Assembly: GCA_019308985.1 (NCBI GenBank)
Contig: JAFDHB010000011.1
Location: 1 to 40,353 of the forward strand
Origin: Deltaproteobacteria bacterium
Lineage (GTDB): Bacteria; Desulfobacterota; DSM-4660; Desulfatiglandales; HGW-15
DNA length: 40,353 bases
Reading direction: 5' to 3'
Shown: positions 28,650-37,108 of the stretch, piece by piece
Layout of the letters: the number at the start of each line of letters is the position of its first letter
How positions within the stretch are numbered: position 1 is the first letter of the stretch
The notes under the pieces: generated by a model
What the model saw: the letters and a program-made list of their open reading frames with translations, nothing else
Told to the model about the DNA's origin: nothing
The model's database searches: none
Translations under genes and position numbers: made by a program

Positions 28650-29708
28650 ATGTGGATTTACAGGGAAAGGCTGAACTATTATGAGAAGCTGAGACGATCC
28701 ATCTACGAAATCCTGAGGGATGCGCTGGAGATGCGCTTGATGAAGATCTCTCTTATCGACTCCTTCTACAATTACCAGAGGAACGGAGTGGAGTACAGCT
28801 TCCTCGAAAAGAGGGAGCTCAGGCCCACGTCAAAAAAGATGGAAAAAGAGTCTGAATTGTTCAATACCTTCATAGTCATCTTCTGTGAAGGGATCATCAG
28901 TCCGGAGCTGAAGAACTATATCCGTTTTTTCCCTGAAAACAAATTGGTAAAAAAAAATGTGGAATACCTTCCCAACCTGTCCCTTTACAAGAGGTTTAAC
29001 CAAAACCTCAGGTATTTTGACAAACCCGCCTTTCTGGATTTTGTTGAAAATCTTTTAGACATAGATTACGCCCTCTTAATCCAACAGGATCCCACCTCAA
29101 AGAAGAAAAATCGGTACGCCCTGACCCATTTTCATGTAAAGATAGACTGGCCCATCGCAGATGCCGCCGAAGACCTGGCCATATGGCTCAGATACATACA
29201 AAATAATCTCTATGAAAAGGGGGACAAGGTTGCAAGGATCCTGCAAAACAAGCTTTTTGAATATTACGGGTGCCACCATAGCGCAGGGGGGAGACGAACG
29301 GCGGGCCTTATTGCCGCACAACTGTTGAGGAAGCAAGACTTTATCTCCACCATCTTTGTATCCAGCTCGGAATCAAGGTCAATGATAAAATACTCGGAAC
29401 GAAGTGTATCAAAGTTTTTTCTCATTCACCTCACAGGCAACCAGATTACTGCCCTGGCCCAAAGAGAAAGAATGGATCCAGAGGTGTTCAAGAATTCCTA
29501 TCTCTATCCCGCAGACGGCTATTATGTGGGGATTTCCGAGGCCGTGTACGACCATACCCCCTATTCCAAGCCCCCTGAAGACGGAAAACTGCGAAAGCTC
29601 AAGCCTGCTTACAGTTGGCTGCGCCTCAGAGATGAGTTCCTCCACCCAAAGGCCTCTGCCCTCACCTTAAGACCTATAAATTATAAATGGGTCTATGCAG
29701 GAGAATAA
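28650..29708 (+). CDS. Uncharacterised 352-residue protein
   Basis: I do not recognise the family. The frame is long, and its translation looks like a globular, soluble protein with mixed charge, no signal peptide and no clear membrane helix. Visible landmarks are an N-terminal charged helix (YRERLNYYEKLRRSIYEIL), a middle HFHVKIDWPIADAAEDLA, a possible YGCHHSAGGRRTAG segment and a C-terminal LRDEFLHPKASAL. The frame extends upstream to GTG 28575. ATG 28650 is preferred because the upstream 25 residues look non-native, but no strong ribosome-binding site decides it. It is transcribed alone, divergent from the fatty acid run. Confidence 0.6.
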   Translation: MWIYRERLNYYEKLRRSIYEILRDALEMRLMKISLIDSFYNYQRNGVEYSFLEKRELRPTSKKMEKESELFNTFIVIFCEGIISPELKNYIRFFPENKLVKKNVEYLPNLSLYKRFNQNLRYFDKPAFLDFVENLLDIDYALLIQQDPTSKKKNRYALTHFHVKIDWPIADAAEDLAIWLRYIQNNLYEKGDKVARILQNKLFEYYGCHHSAGGRRTAGLIAAQLLRKQDFISTIFVSSSESRSMIKYSERSVSKFFLIHLTGNQITALAQRERMDPEVFKNSYLYPADGYYVGISEAVYDHTPYSKPPEDGKLRKLKPAYSWLRLRDEFLHPKASALTLRPINYKWVYAGE

Positions 29709-29809
29709 TCAGTCCTCAAGTCAATTGCGGACTGGGCGAATCTGGGTCGTTGGGTTTGGAGAAGGAGCTGTTGAGCCGCTTTGATAGGGTTTGGTCTGCA
29801 CAGCCCAGG

Positions 29810-30076
29810 TCAATGCCGTCCCACCCTTTCCATGACCTTTGTCAGATGCCATAGGTCAAAGCCGCGATCCCAACGCAGGATATATATCTTCCCGTCGTCA
29901 CCAACCACCTTGAAATAATCGTGATCCTCTCCATACCAACGGTCCGCGATGCCCTGCACTTTGATCTTACGATCATCCAGGATGAAATAGAGGGGTCTTT
30001 CATTCGCTTTGTAGCCCGAATAAGCCACAACGACCACTTCCTTTGGAAAAGCCTTCTCTTCCATCGATACACCCAT
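29810..30076 (-). CDS. Small conserved-looking hypothetical protein, DUF6504-like
   Basis: 88 residues. The core YSGYKANERPLYFILDDRKI, then DRWYGEDHDYFKV, then DDGKIYILRWD, reads like a compact beta-barrel and recalls the DUF6504 type of small cytoplasmic proteins; that match is from memory. No ribosome-binding site stands out, and Met5 is an alternative start. No functional clue in the context. Confidence 0.5.
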   Translation of the reverse strand: MGVSMEEKAFPKEVVVVAYSGYKANERPLYFILDDRKIKVQGIADRWYGEDHDYFKVVGDDGKIYILRWDRGFDLWHLTKVMERVGRH

Positions 30077-30167
30077 GGGGATTGGCGGGCAGGTTCCCGG
30101 AATTTCTTTGGTCTCACTTCTTCTTAGGGTGAATAAACTCTCCCGGGGGGAGCGAGAATATGAACGC

Positions 30168-30479
30168 TCAGGCCCTTTCTAGAAACCCTTGAAGGTTCTT
30201 GATGAAATTGATCTTCTTATCAATCGGTACGTTTTCCTCAAATAGAAATTCCATCAGAAAACTGGTCTGGTAATTCACCGCAGAGGTTTTGTACTCCTGG
30301 ATAGAGGTGACCTTTACATCCTTTGGGCTGGCATAGTCATCGCCCTGGAAGATATCAGCCTTTCTCAAGATCATTTCGAAGGCCTCTTTCGCATCCTCAG
30401 GAGTTTCCAAGACAATCTCTATGCCGTCCAGTTTCTTGACCGCCTTTATGATCTTTTCGCTTTCGACCTTGATTTTCAT
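30168..30479 (-). CDS. Hypothetical protein, 103 residues
   Basis: The family is not recognised. The translation is charged and soluble: MKIKVESEKIIKAVKKLDG, then PEDAKEAFEMILRKADIF, ending NFIKNLQGFLERA. A strong ribosome-binding site, GGGAGGAGGTCG, immediately precedes ATG 30479, which supports a real gene. Confidence 0.6.
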   Translation of the reverse strand: MKIKVESEKIIKAVKKLDGIEIVLETPEDAKEAFEMILRKADIFQGDDYASPKDVKVTSIQEYKTSAVNYQTSFLMEFLFEENVPIDKKINFIKNLQGFLERA

Positions 30480-30749
30480 CGACCTCCTCCCGAGTCCCCC
30501 CGTTTTTTGCCACCCAATGCATTTCTATATTCCAAGAAATCCGTTTCTGTTTCAAGTAATTAATTCCCCGCCCATCTCCCTGGGTTTCCCGTACTGTCTA
30601 ACTAAGGACCGGGCCTGCCTTTGTGATTCATTCAACCCGCCTCCTGTCCCCTCGTGGTTATTTCAGGGGTTGCGTCAGCGCTGTGCCCGTGCTAAACTTC
30701 CTTGAATTGTTTTTCAAGATCAATACCCTATTTCCCAACTTGCTTTGTC

Positions 30750-32159
30750 ATGGACAAGAAGATGGTTGTAACAAGGTTTCCTCCCAGCCCTACCGGGTAC
30801 CTCCACATAGGCGGAGCAAGGACCGCCCTCTTTAATTGGCTATATGCGCGGCAGAAGCGTGGAAAGTTCATTCTCAGGATCGAGGACACAGACAAACAAA
30901 GATCCTCTGAACAAGCCACAAGGGCAATCATCGAATCAATGCAGTGGTTGGGCCTGGACTGGGACGAGGGCCCATATTTTCAGTCTCAGCGTTATCAGAT
31001 CTATGAGGAATATATCCAGAAGCTCTTGTCCACCGGCAAGGCCTACTATTGTCATTGCAAACCAGAGGAGCTGGACAGAAAACGTCAACTGGCCAAGGCC
31101 AAAGGACTAAAACCCAAATATGACGGCACCTGTCGTGAACTGAAACTCGGACCTGCTCCCGGAGCAGTGGTCAGGTTAAAGGCCCCCCTTTCCGGAAAGA
31201 CATCTTTCACTGACGTAGTAAAAGGGCGTATCTCTTTTGACAACCAGGAACTGGATGACCTTATCCTGAAGCGTTCAGACGGCAGCCCCACTTACCACCT
31301 TGCCGTGGTGGTCGACGACATAACAATGGGTGTTACCCATGTTATCAGGGGGGATGACCATGTGAACAACACTCCTCGACAGATACTTATATACCAGGCC
31401 TTGGGAGAACCGCTTCCCATTTACGCTCACGTGCCCATGATTCTTGGACCTGACAGGACGAGACTGAGCAAACGACACGGCGCTATGTCAGTCTTGGCTT
31501 ACAGGGAAATGGGCTATCTGCCGCAGGCCCTGATCAACGCGCTGGTGAGGCTGGGGTGGTCTTACGGCGACCAGGAGAACTTCACCATTGAAGAGCTTAT
31601 AGCAAAATTCTCCCTGGAGAACGTGGGAAAGTCTGCCGGCATCTTCAATGCCGATAAACTCCTTGATCTCAATGCCCAGTACATCAGGAAGTCGGACACG
31701 GGATACCTTGCACGGGCCGTGGCGCCATTCCTGAAGGAACTGGGGATCAAGGGCGTTGAGGAAGAGACCTTGGGCAAGGCGATCGAAACCATGAAGCCCC
31801 GTAGTCGTACTCTCAGGGAGATGGCGCAAGGCATGCTCTTCTATTTCCAGGACGATATAACCTATGAAGAAAAAGGAGACAGGAAGTTCTTGAAGCCCGA
31901 TATAATCGGGCTATTGGAGGGGATCCTCTCCCGGTTAAAAAGGACGGAAGATTTCAGTCAAAAATCCCTTGAAGCCCTGTTTTTGGTCTTTCTTGAGGAA
32001 GAGGATATCAAGCTGGGCAAGATAGCTCAATCCCTAAGGGTCGCCTTGACAGGCAAAACGGCCAGCCCGGGGCTATTCGAGGTAATGGAAGTCCTGGGGA
32101 AAGAGAAGACTGTTCAGCGGATTGAGAAGGCAATCGCCCACATAAAATCAAAGAGATAA
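30750..32159 (+). CDS. gltX: Glutamyl-tRNA synthetase
   Basis: 470 residues. The class I signature is PPSPTGYLHIGGAR (HIGG at 19-22) and LSKR is at 239-242. Zinc-binding-type residues C101, C103 and C128 surround AYYCHC...YDGTC. It charges tRNA-Glu. The frame is open from 30702, but ATG 30750 (or ATG 30762) begins the conserved part. A single gltX copy is visible, so whether it is discriminating or also charges tRNA-Gln cannot be judged from this window. Confidence 0.97.
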   Translation: MDKKMVVTRFPPSPTGYLHIGGARTALFNWLYARQKRGKFILRIEDTDKQRSSEQATRAIIESMQWLGLDWDEGPYFQSQRYQIYEEYIQKLLSTGKAYYCHCKPEELDRKRQLAKAKGLKPKYDGTCRELKLGPAPGAVVRLKAPLSGKTSFTDVVKGRISFDNQELDDLILKRSDGSPTYHLAVVVDDITMGVTHVIRGDDHVNNTPRQILIYQALGEPLPIYAHVPMILGPDRTRLSKRHGAMSVLAYREMGYLPQALINALVRLGWSYGDQENFTIEELIAKFSLENVGKSAGIFNADKLLDLNAQYIRKSDTGYLARAVAPFLKELGIKGVEEETLGKAIETMKPRSRTLREMAQGMLFYFQDDITYEEKGDRKFLKPDIIGLLEGILSRLKRTEDFSQKSLEALFLVFLEEEDIKLGKIAQSLRVALTGKTASPGLFEVMEVLGKEKTVQRIEKAIAHIKSKR

Positions 32160-32178
32160 AAAAGGAATTAGGCAAGCG

Positions 32179-32646
32179 ATGATTGATATCCTGAGAAAAC
32201 TGTTTGACAAGGCGCCTGACAAGCCACAGCAGCCGGGCCGGGATCTGCCCGGGAGGCGAAAAATCCAGCTTGCGACTTGCGCGCTTTTCCTGGAGATGGC
32301 AAGGATCGACGGTGAATTCACTGAATCCGAGAGGGAGCATATCATCAATACCATGAAAAAGGCCTGCCAGCTTTCAGCCCAGGAAGTCCGGGGGCTCATG
32401 GAGGCGGCTGAACAAGAACTGGAGGACAGCATAGACCTCTGGCAATTCACCAACACCATCAACCAGAGCCTTTCCCTGGAAGAAAAGAAAGACATCATCG
32501 AAATGATGTGGAAAGTTGTGTACGCAGACGAATACCTGGAAAAACACGAGGACTACTTGATGCACAAGTTGGCCAATTTGCTCCGTCTCAGCCACAAACA
32601 GCTTATCGAGGCCAAGCTGAAAGCCAAACCTCCTAGAGAACCCTAA
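32179..32646 (+). CDS. TerB-like (DjlA N-terminal) family protein
   Basis: 155 residues, all-helical. LATCALFLEMARIDGEFTESEREHI and a second related half with MMWKVVYADEYLEKHEDYLMHKLANLL show the internally repeated, acidic TerB fold. TerB-type proteins bind metal and are tied to tellurite/stress systems, but stand-alone copies like this are common and of unknown role. It lies 19 bp after gltX, so the two are probably co-transcribed. ATG 32179 has AAAGGA upstream. Confidence 0.8.
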   Translation: MIDILRKLFDKAPDKPQQPGRDLPGRRKIQLATCALFLEMARIDGEFTESEREHIINTMKKACQLSAQEVRGLMEAAEQELEDSIDLWQFTNTINQSLSLEEKKDIIEMMWKVVYADEYLEKHEDYLMHKLANLLRLSHKQLIEAKLKAKPPREP

Positions 32647-32648
32647 TG

Positions 32649-32669
32649 GCCCCTTGCATCTAGAGGGGC
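32649..32669 (+). terminator. Candidate terminator hairpin after the TerB-like gene
   Basis: GCCCCT (32649-32654) pairs with AGGGGC (32664-32669), followed by a modestly T-rich stretch, between two convergent genes. The stem is short and the T-run broken, so it is only a candidate. Confidence 0.35.
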
Positions 32670-32677
32670 GCATCTTG

Positions 32678-33595
32678 TTATTTCCCTTGGTCTTCCTCCT
32701 TTAGTTTTCCATATATATTGTCGCGTGGGGGCGTGCCCCTCTTTTCCATGGATATCTTGCACTCCTTGTAATGGGGTTTGCCCTCGCGATTACAGGCAAC
32801 CAACACCTGTACCACCGGCCAACCCAATTCACCCCTTTCAGCCATCGCGGTGATTTCCTCAAGAGCGGTCCTGTTCTCATAGGGGGTCGGCCTGTATGGT
32901 CTCGGGGAAATTAGGGCGTCGTATATATCACTTGCTGCAACGATCTCCACCATTAGATCTTTCAGCTTGATCCCCCTGGGATAGCCTGATTCGTTTCTCC
33001 TTTCGTGGTGGTCCCTGGCCACCTTGGCAGAGAGGGAACTTTTTTGCCCCAGGTAGTAGCAAAGGAGCACATAACCCGCCAAGGCGTGGTGCTCCAGGAG
33101 GCCACGCTCCCGCCTCGAAAGGGGTTCAGACTTTCTCAGTATGTCTATAGGGACACAGATCTTGCCGAAATCATGCATCGGCCCTGAAGCGGCATCCTGG
33201 ACCAACTCTCCATAGTCTCCCACCAACTCAAGGGCCAGGAGCGTTGAAAGGGAGAAGACCATGAGTATGTGACGATAGGTATAGAAATCTTCCCTCTTGA
33301 AATAATCCAGGGACTCGAGGACAGGTGAGATAATTGTTACCTTTTCCATGAACTTCAGTAGCTCAACAGTCTCATTCCTCTGGCCGAAAATGACACTATA
33401 GGGTGGGTGGGTCAACAAATCGAGGAGGTCATCCAGCACAGAACCGTACCTCAACACGGGATAGGCTTCAATAGGGCCTCCGCGGAAATCTTGGACCAGT
33501 CTATCCGTGCACTCTCTAAGACGTCCCCCTGCGGGCAAGACTTCCCTGTTGTCCAACGTATAAACCGGGTGATCGATTCTCGGGTCAGGCGTCAA
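32678..33595 (-). CDS. HD-GYP domain phosphohydrolase
   Basis: 305 residues. The HD-GYP core is well preserved: H109 (YRH), H141-D142 (MHDFGKICVPIDIL), HH at 169-170, HHERRNESGYPRG (H196-H197, GYP 204-206) and AASDIYDALISPRPYRP. Such domains hydrolyse cyclic di-GMP or related dinucleotides. The N-terminal 100 residues are not a known sensor to me, and no membrane segment is seen. It begins with TTG 33595, with GGGAG six to seven bases upstream; no ATG is available in frame. It follows nrdG by 84 bp, though no functional link to ribonucleotide reduction is known. Confidence 0.85.
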   Translation of the reverse strand: MTPDPRIDHPVYTLDNREVLPAGGRLRECTDRLVQDFRGGPIEAYPVLRYGSVLDDLLDLLTHPPYSVIFGQRNETVELLKFMEKVTIISPVLESLDYFKREDFYTYRHILMVFSLSTLLALELVGDYGELVQDAASGPMHDFGKICVPIDILRKSEPLSRRERGLLEHHALAGYVLLCYYLGQKSSLSAKVARDHHERRNESGYPRGIKLKDLMVEIVAASDIYDALISPRPYRPTPYENRTALEEITAMAERGELGWPVVQVLVACNREGKPHYKECKISMEKRGTPPRDNIYGKLKEEDQGK

Positions 33596-33679
33596 ATCAT
33601 TCTCCCGTGTGACCCTCCCTTGTACACCAAGGATCTGACATGTGCAAACATTAGGGCGGTTGTGGACCTGGTAGATTTA

Positions 33680-34381
33680 TCACCGTATAATACATCTTTG
33701 GACCCACGGCTCCGCCAGGGACTTCAACGTGAGCATTCCCTCATCATCGTATCCCTGGCCCCCGCCCCTGAAGAACTCGGGACTGAGCACCTTTTCTCCG
33801 TGGAACCTTTGAAGGACGTACGTCTGAGCGCCTTGGACTATTCTAGCAATGCCAAGTACATCATCCTCATATACTATCGGCCTCACGCAGGTTGTCCTGA
33901 ACTCATAGGCAATTCCCGACTCCATTATCAGCTCTATGCTCTTGAGTATGTCTGAAGCCTCCAAATCTGAGCCAGCCACCAGGTTGTATCGGGAAGGAAT
34001 GGTCTTTAAGTCCATGGCAACATAGTCTACCATGCCTTCGTCAATGAGAAACTTAAGGATTTCCGGCCTGCTCCCGTTCGTATCCAATTTCACGGGATAC
34101 CCCATTTCCTTCACCTTTGTGCATAGCCTTGGCAACTCGGCCTGCAACGTAGGTTCACCCCCGGAAACTACGACCCCGTCCAGAAAGCCCCTGCGTTGAG
34201 ACAGAAAACCATATACGTCTTCTTCGCTAAGCCTGTTGCCCTTCCCTCCTCCCGCTCCTCGGGCCAATTCGGGATTATGGCAGTAAGGACACCGAAAATT
34301 GCATCCCCTTAAAAAGAGCACGCAACTGATCCTGCCCGGGAAGTCGATGAAGGAGTTCTTGTGAAGGCCACCCAGCACCAT
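33680..34381 (-). CDS. nrdG: Anaerobic ribonucleotide reductase activating protein (radical SAM)
   Basis: 233 residues. The radical-SAM cluster motif is C27-x3-C31-x2-C34 in FLRGCNFRCPYCHNPEL, then VVSGGEPTLQ. It installs the glycyl radical on NrdD using S-adenosylmethionine. ATG 34381 starts 11 bp after nrdD, so the two form an operon. Confidence 0.95.
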   Translation of the reverse strand: MVLGGLHKNSFIDFPGRISCVLFLRGCNFRCPYCHNPELARGAGGGKGNRLSEEDVYGFLSQRRGFLDGVVVSGGEPTLQAELPRLCTKVKEMGYPVKLDTNGSRPEILKFLIDEGMVDYVAMDLKTIPSRYNLVAGSDLEASDILKSIELIMESGIAYEFRTTCVRPIVYEDDVLGIARIVQGAQTYVLQRFHGEKVLSPEFFRGGGQGYDDEGMLTLKSLAEPWVQRCIIR

Positions 34382-34392
34382 GAGTCCGCCTC

Positions 34393-36564
34393 TCAGCCAA
34401 AACGTGCTTCCAAGCGTTCAAGCCCCCTATGTGAAAGTTCGCCTGAATTGCCCGATTCATTCCTCTCATCAAGGAGTTTCAACTTGAATGTCTTTCTCAT
34501 GCTGTACTCCGCCTGCTTGCCGTTGTTCCACTGCCTCACGGGTCTAAGGTATCCTACTACCCTGGAGTAAATCTCCGTCTCACTTTGGCAGTGTGGGCAC
34601 CTCTGCCGTTCCCCGTTGAGGTACCCGTGGGACGGGCATACGCTGAAGGTAGGTGTGAGGGTGAAATAGGGGAGCCTGAAACTACCCACCACTTTCCTGA
34701 TGATTGCCTTGACGGTTTGGATGTCTTGGACTTGTTCCCCCAGATATATATGAAGAACTGTTCCTCCTGTGTATTTTGTTTGGAGCTCGTCCTGCAATAT
34801 CAAAGTCTGCAAAATGTCGTCCGTGTAGTTCACGGGCAATTGGGTGGAATTGGTATAGAATGGCGCGGCACCCTTGCGGTAGGCCTCTTCATTCGCACAT
34901 ATGATGTTCGGGAACTTTTCCTTGTCCAGCATGGCCAGGCGGTAGGAAGCACCCTCGGCAGGCGTGGCCTCCAGATTGAAGATTTCATCCGTCTCGTCCT
35001 GGATTTCAGCCAGCAGTTCCCTGATAAAATCAAGGGTCTTCAAAGAGAACCGCCGCCCCTTTTCACTCCCTATGTCCTCGCCCATTAGATTTAAGCACGC
35101 CTCATTCATTCCCACTATGCCTATCGTGGAGAAGTGATTCTTCCAGTAGAGACCAGTGCCTTTCTTTATCTCCCTGAGGTAGAACTTTGAATAGGGATAC
35201 AGGTTCCTTTCCGTGAACTTTTCCAAGACCTTTCTCTTTATTGAAAGGCTTTCCTTGGCCAGCATGACCATTTTCTCCAGCCTGTGAAGGAACTCCCTCT
35301 CACTCTCGGCAAGATAACCGATACGAGGAAGATTTATGGTTACCACCCCAATTGATCCCGTGAGGGGATTTGCCCCGAACAGACCACCCCCCCGTTTTAA
35401 CAGTTCCCGGTTGTCGAGACGCAGGCGGCAGCACATGGACCTGGCATCTTCAGGAGACATATCGGAATTTACGAAGTTTGAGAAGTACGGTATACCATAC
35501 TTGCCCGTCATCTTCCAGATCATCTCCAGATTCGGATTGTCCCACTCAAAATCCCTGGTGATATTATAGGTCGGGATGGGGAATGTGAAGACTCTCCCCC
35601 TTGCATCCCCCTCCATCATGACCTCTGCAAAGGCATGGTTGATCATGTCCATTTCACGCTGAAAGTCCCCGTAAGTGCTGTCAAGTTCCCTGCCCCCCAC
35701 GATGACAGGGAGATCTTCAAGTATCTTCGGGACCTCTAGGTCCATGGTTATGTTGGTAAAAGGCGTCTGGAAGCCTACACGGGTTGGGATGTTTATATTG
35801 AAGACGAATTCCTGAAGCGCCTGCTTCACCTCCTTGTAGCTCAAAGAGTCGTATCGTATAAAGGGTGCCAGGAGTGTATCGAAATTGGATATGGCCTGGG
35901 CACCCGCCGCTTCCCCCTGTAACGTATAGAAAAAATTAACGATTTGGCCAAGAGCCGACCGTAGGTGCCTTGGGGCAGCGCTCTCCACCTTCCCTTCCAC
36001 TCCCCGGAATCCCTGTATGAGCAGGTCTCTCAAGTCCCATCCCACGCAGTATACGGACAGGAGACTCAAATCGTGGAGGTGGATATCCCCTTCCCTGTGT
36101 GCCCGCCTTATCTCGGGAGGATATATCCGGTTCAACCAGTATTCCGATGTGATGTCCGAGGAGATGTAATTGTTCAGGCCCTGGAGGGAATAGCACATGT
36201 TGCTGTTTTCCTGTATCTTCCAGTCCAGCTTTTGTATATAGCTCTCGACAAGATCCACGCTCGCCTTGGACACTATGTTTCTTATTTGCGCATGCTGCTC
36301 CCTGTAAAGGATGTAAGCCTTTGCCGTCTTGTAGAAGGGCGAATCCAATAGGACCCTCTCTACGATGTCCTGTATTTCTTCCACCTCCGGAACAGGGCCA
36401 AGTCTTAGTTCATGGGCCAGGGTAAGGACCCTGAGCGTCAGCTTCCTGGCCTCCTTTTCATCGAACTCGCCCGTTACCTTCCCTGCCTTTGCAATGGCCG
36501 AGGTAATTTTCTGTGAATCAAAGCTCACGCAGCGTCCGTCCCGTTTCCTGATCTTTTCAAACAT
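34393..36564 (-). CDS. nrdD: Anaerobic (class III) ribonucleoside-triphosphate reductase
   Basis: 723 residues. An ATP-cone allosteric domain is at the N-terminus (about 1-95, MFEKIRKRDGRCVSFDSQKI). The ten-stranded glycyl-radical barrel follows, with the radical glycine G671 in RVVGYLRPV. The metal site just before it is C643-x2-H646...C656-x2-C659, where I would expect four cysteines, so this looks like a Cys3His variant. It makes dNTPs only without oxygen, supporting an anaerobic host. ATG 36564 follows GGAGGG. Promoter and NrdR-type boxes lie upstream. Confidence 0.97.
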   Translation of the reverse strand: MFEKIRKRDGRCVSFDSQKITSAIAKAGKVTGEFDEKEARKLTLRVLTLAHELRLGPVPEVEEIQDIVERVLLDSPFYKTAKAYILYREQHAQIRNIVSKASVDLVESYIQKLDWKIQENSNMCYSLQGLNNYISSDITSEYWLNRIYPPEIRRAHREGDIHLHDLSLLSVYCVGWDLRDLLIQGFRGVEGKVESAAPRHLRSALGQIVNFFYTLQGEAAGAQAISNFDTLLAPFIRYDSLSYKEVKQALQEFVFNINIPTRVGFQTPFTNITMDLEVPKILEDLPVIVGGRELDSTYGDFQREMDMINHAFAEVMMEGDARGRVFTFPIPTYNITRDFEWDNPNLEMIWKMTGKYGIPYFSNFVNSDMSPEDARSMCCRLRLDNRELLKRGGGLFGANPLTGSIGVVTINLPRIGYLAESEREFLHRLEKMVMLAKESLSIKRKVLEKFTERNLYPYSKFYLREIKKGTGLYWKNHFSTIGIVGMNEACLNLMGEDIGSEKGRRFSLKTLDFIRELLAEIQDETDEIFNLEATPAEGASYRLAMLDKEKFPNIICANEEAYRKGAAPFYTNSTQLPVNYTDDILQTLILQDELQTKYTGGTVLHIYLGEQVQDIQTVKAIIRKVVGSFRLPYFTLTPTFSVCPSHGYLNGERQRCPHCQSETEIYSRVVGYLRPVRQWNNGKQAEYSMRKTFKLKLLDERNESGNSGELSHRGLERLEARFG

Positions 36565-36675
36565 TTATTCCCTCCGCTGAGCAATGGAACTGTGAAATGG
36601 AACTGGAGAAAATTCTCTTTGGGTAAGCAAACTGTTACTGTTCTTGCACGTTTTGTTGGGTTGAAGACGGAGGAA

Positions 36676-36705
36676 TATTTATCACAATATATAGGGGTTT
36701 GTCAA
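36676..36705 (-). promoter_or_regulatory. Predicted nrdD promoter
   Basis: On the minus strand, TTGACA (36705-36700), 18 bp, then TAAATA (36681-36676). One NrdR-type box lies in the spacer and the other just upstream of the -35. Confidence 0.6.
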
Positions 36706-36728
36706 GGCTGAAAATCAATATATTGACA
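36682..36728. promoter_or_regulatory. Tandem NrdR boxes at nrdD
   Basis: TCACAATATATAGGGG (36682-36697) resembles one half-site strongly and the other weakly against the known ACACWATATATWGTGT-like box. AATCAATATATTGACA (36713-36728) contains the perfect palindrome TCAATATATTGA. Their centres are 31 bp apart, the three-turn spacing known for NrdR. nrdR is encoded in this window. Confidence 0.65.
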
Positions 36729-36838
36729 AAAACCAGACAATTTTAGATGGAAGAGAAATATAAATGTGGCTTCATGAAACTCCTGTCATATTCCCGCGCT
36801 ACGCCACTGGGAGCATGGAGACCTGCGGCTCATCGGTC

Positions 36839-37108
36839 TCAGCCGCCCCCTATGGGCGGTAGCAGGGTGATCCGGTCATTGGATTCGAGGACATAATCCA
36901 TGGGGAGAATCCTCTCGTTCACAGACACTATTATCCCGGACTGATTCAATTGAAGCTCGGGATACTTTCCCCTCAAGTAATTGATCACATCTTTGACCGT
37001 GGCATTCTCAGAAACGGGAACACGAATTTGCTCCTTCTGTGTCAGCTTCCGTTGTACCCCATGAAATTCTACTGAAACGACCAATGTATTCCCTTTCATG
37101 GCTCTCAT
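36839..37108 (-). CDS. MoaD/ThiS-like sulfur carrier protein paired with AOR
   Basis: 89 residues with the ubiquitin-like fold and a C-terminal PPIGGG, ending in the diglycine needed for adenylation and thiocarboxylation. ATVKDVINYLRGKYPEL and VLESNDRITLLPPI are typical of MoaD. MoaD supplies sulfur for the dithiolene of molybdopterin/tungstopterin. ATG 37108 overlaps the AOR stop as ATGA, implying tight coupling to the tungsten enzyme. Met4 is an alternative start. Confidence 0.85.
   Translation of the reverse strand: MRAMKGNTLVVSVEFHGVQRKLTQKEQIRVPVSENATVKDVINYLRGKYPELQLNQSGIIVSVNERILPMDYVLESNDRITLLPPIGGG

Larger units (their letters stand above)
36565..36838. other. nrdD upstream region
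   Basis: 274 bp without a gene; it holds the predicted nrdD promoter and NrdR boxes. Nothing further was recognised between 36729 and 36838. Confidence 0.6.
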
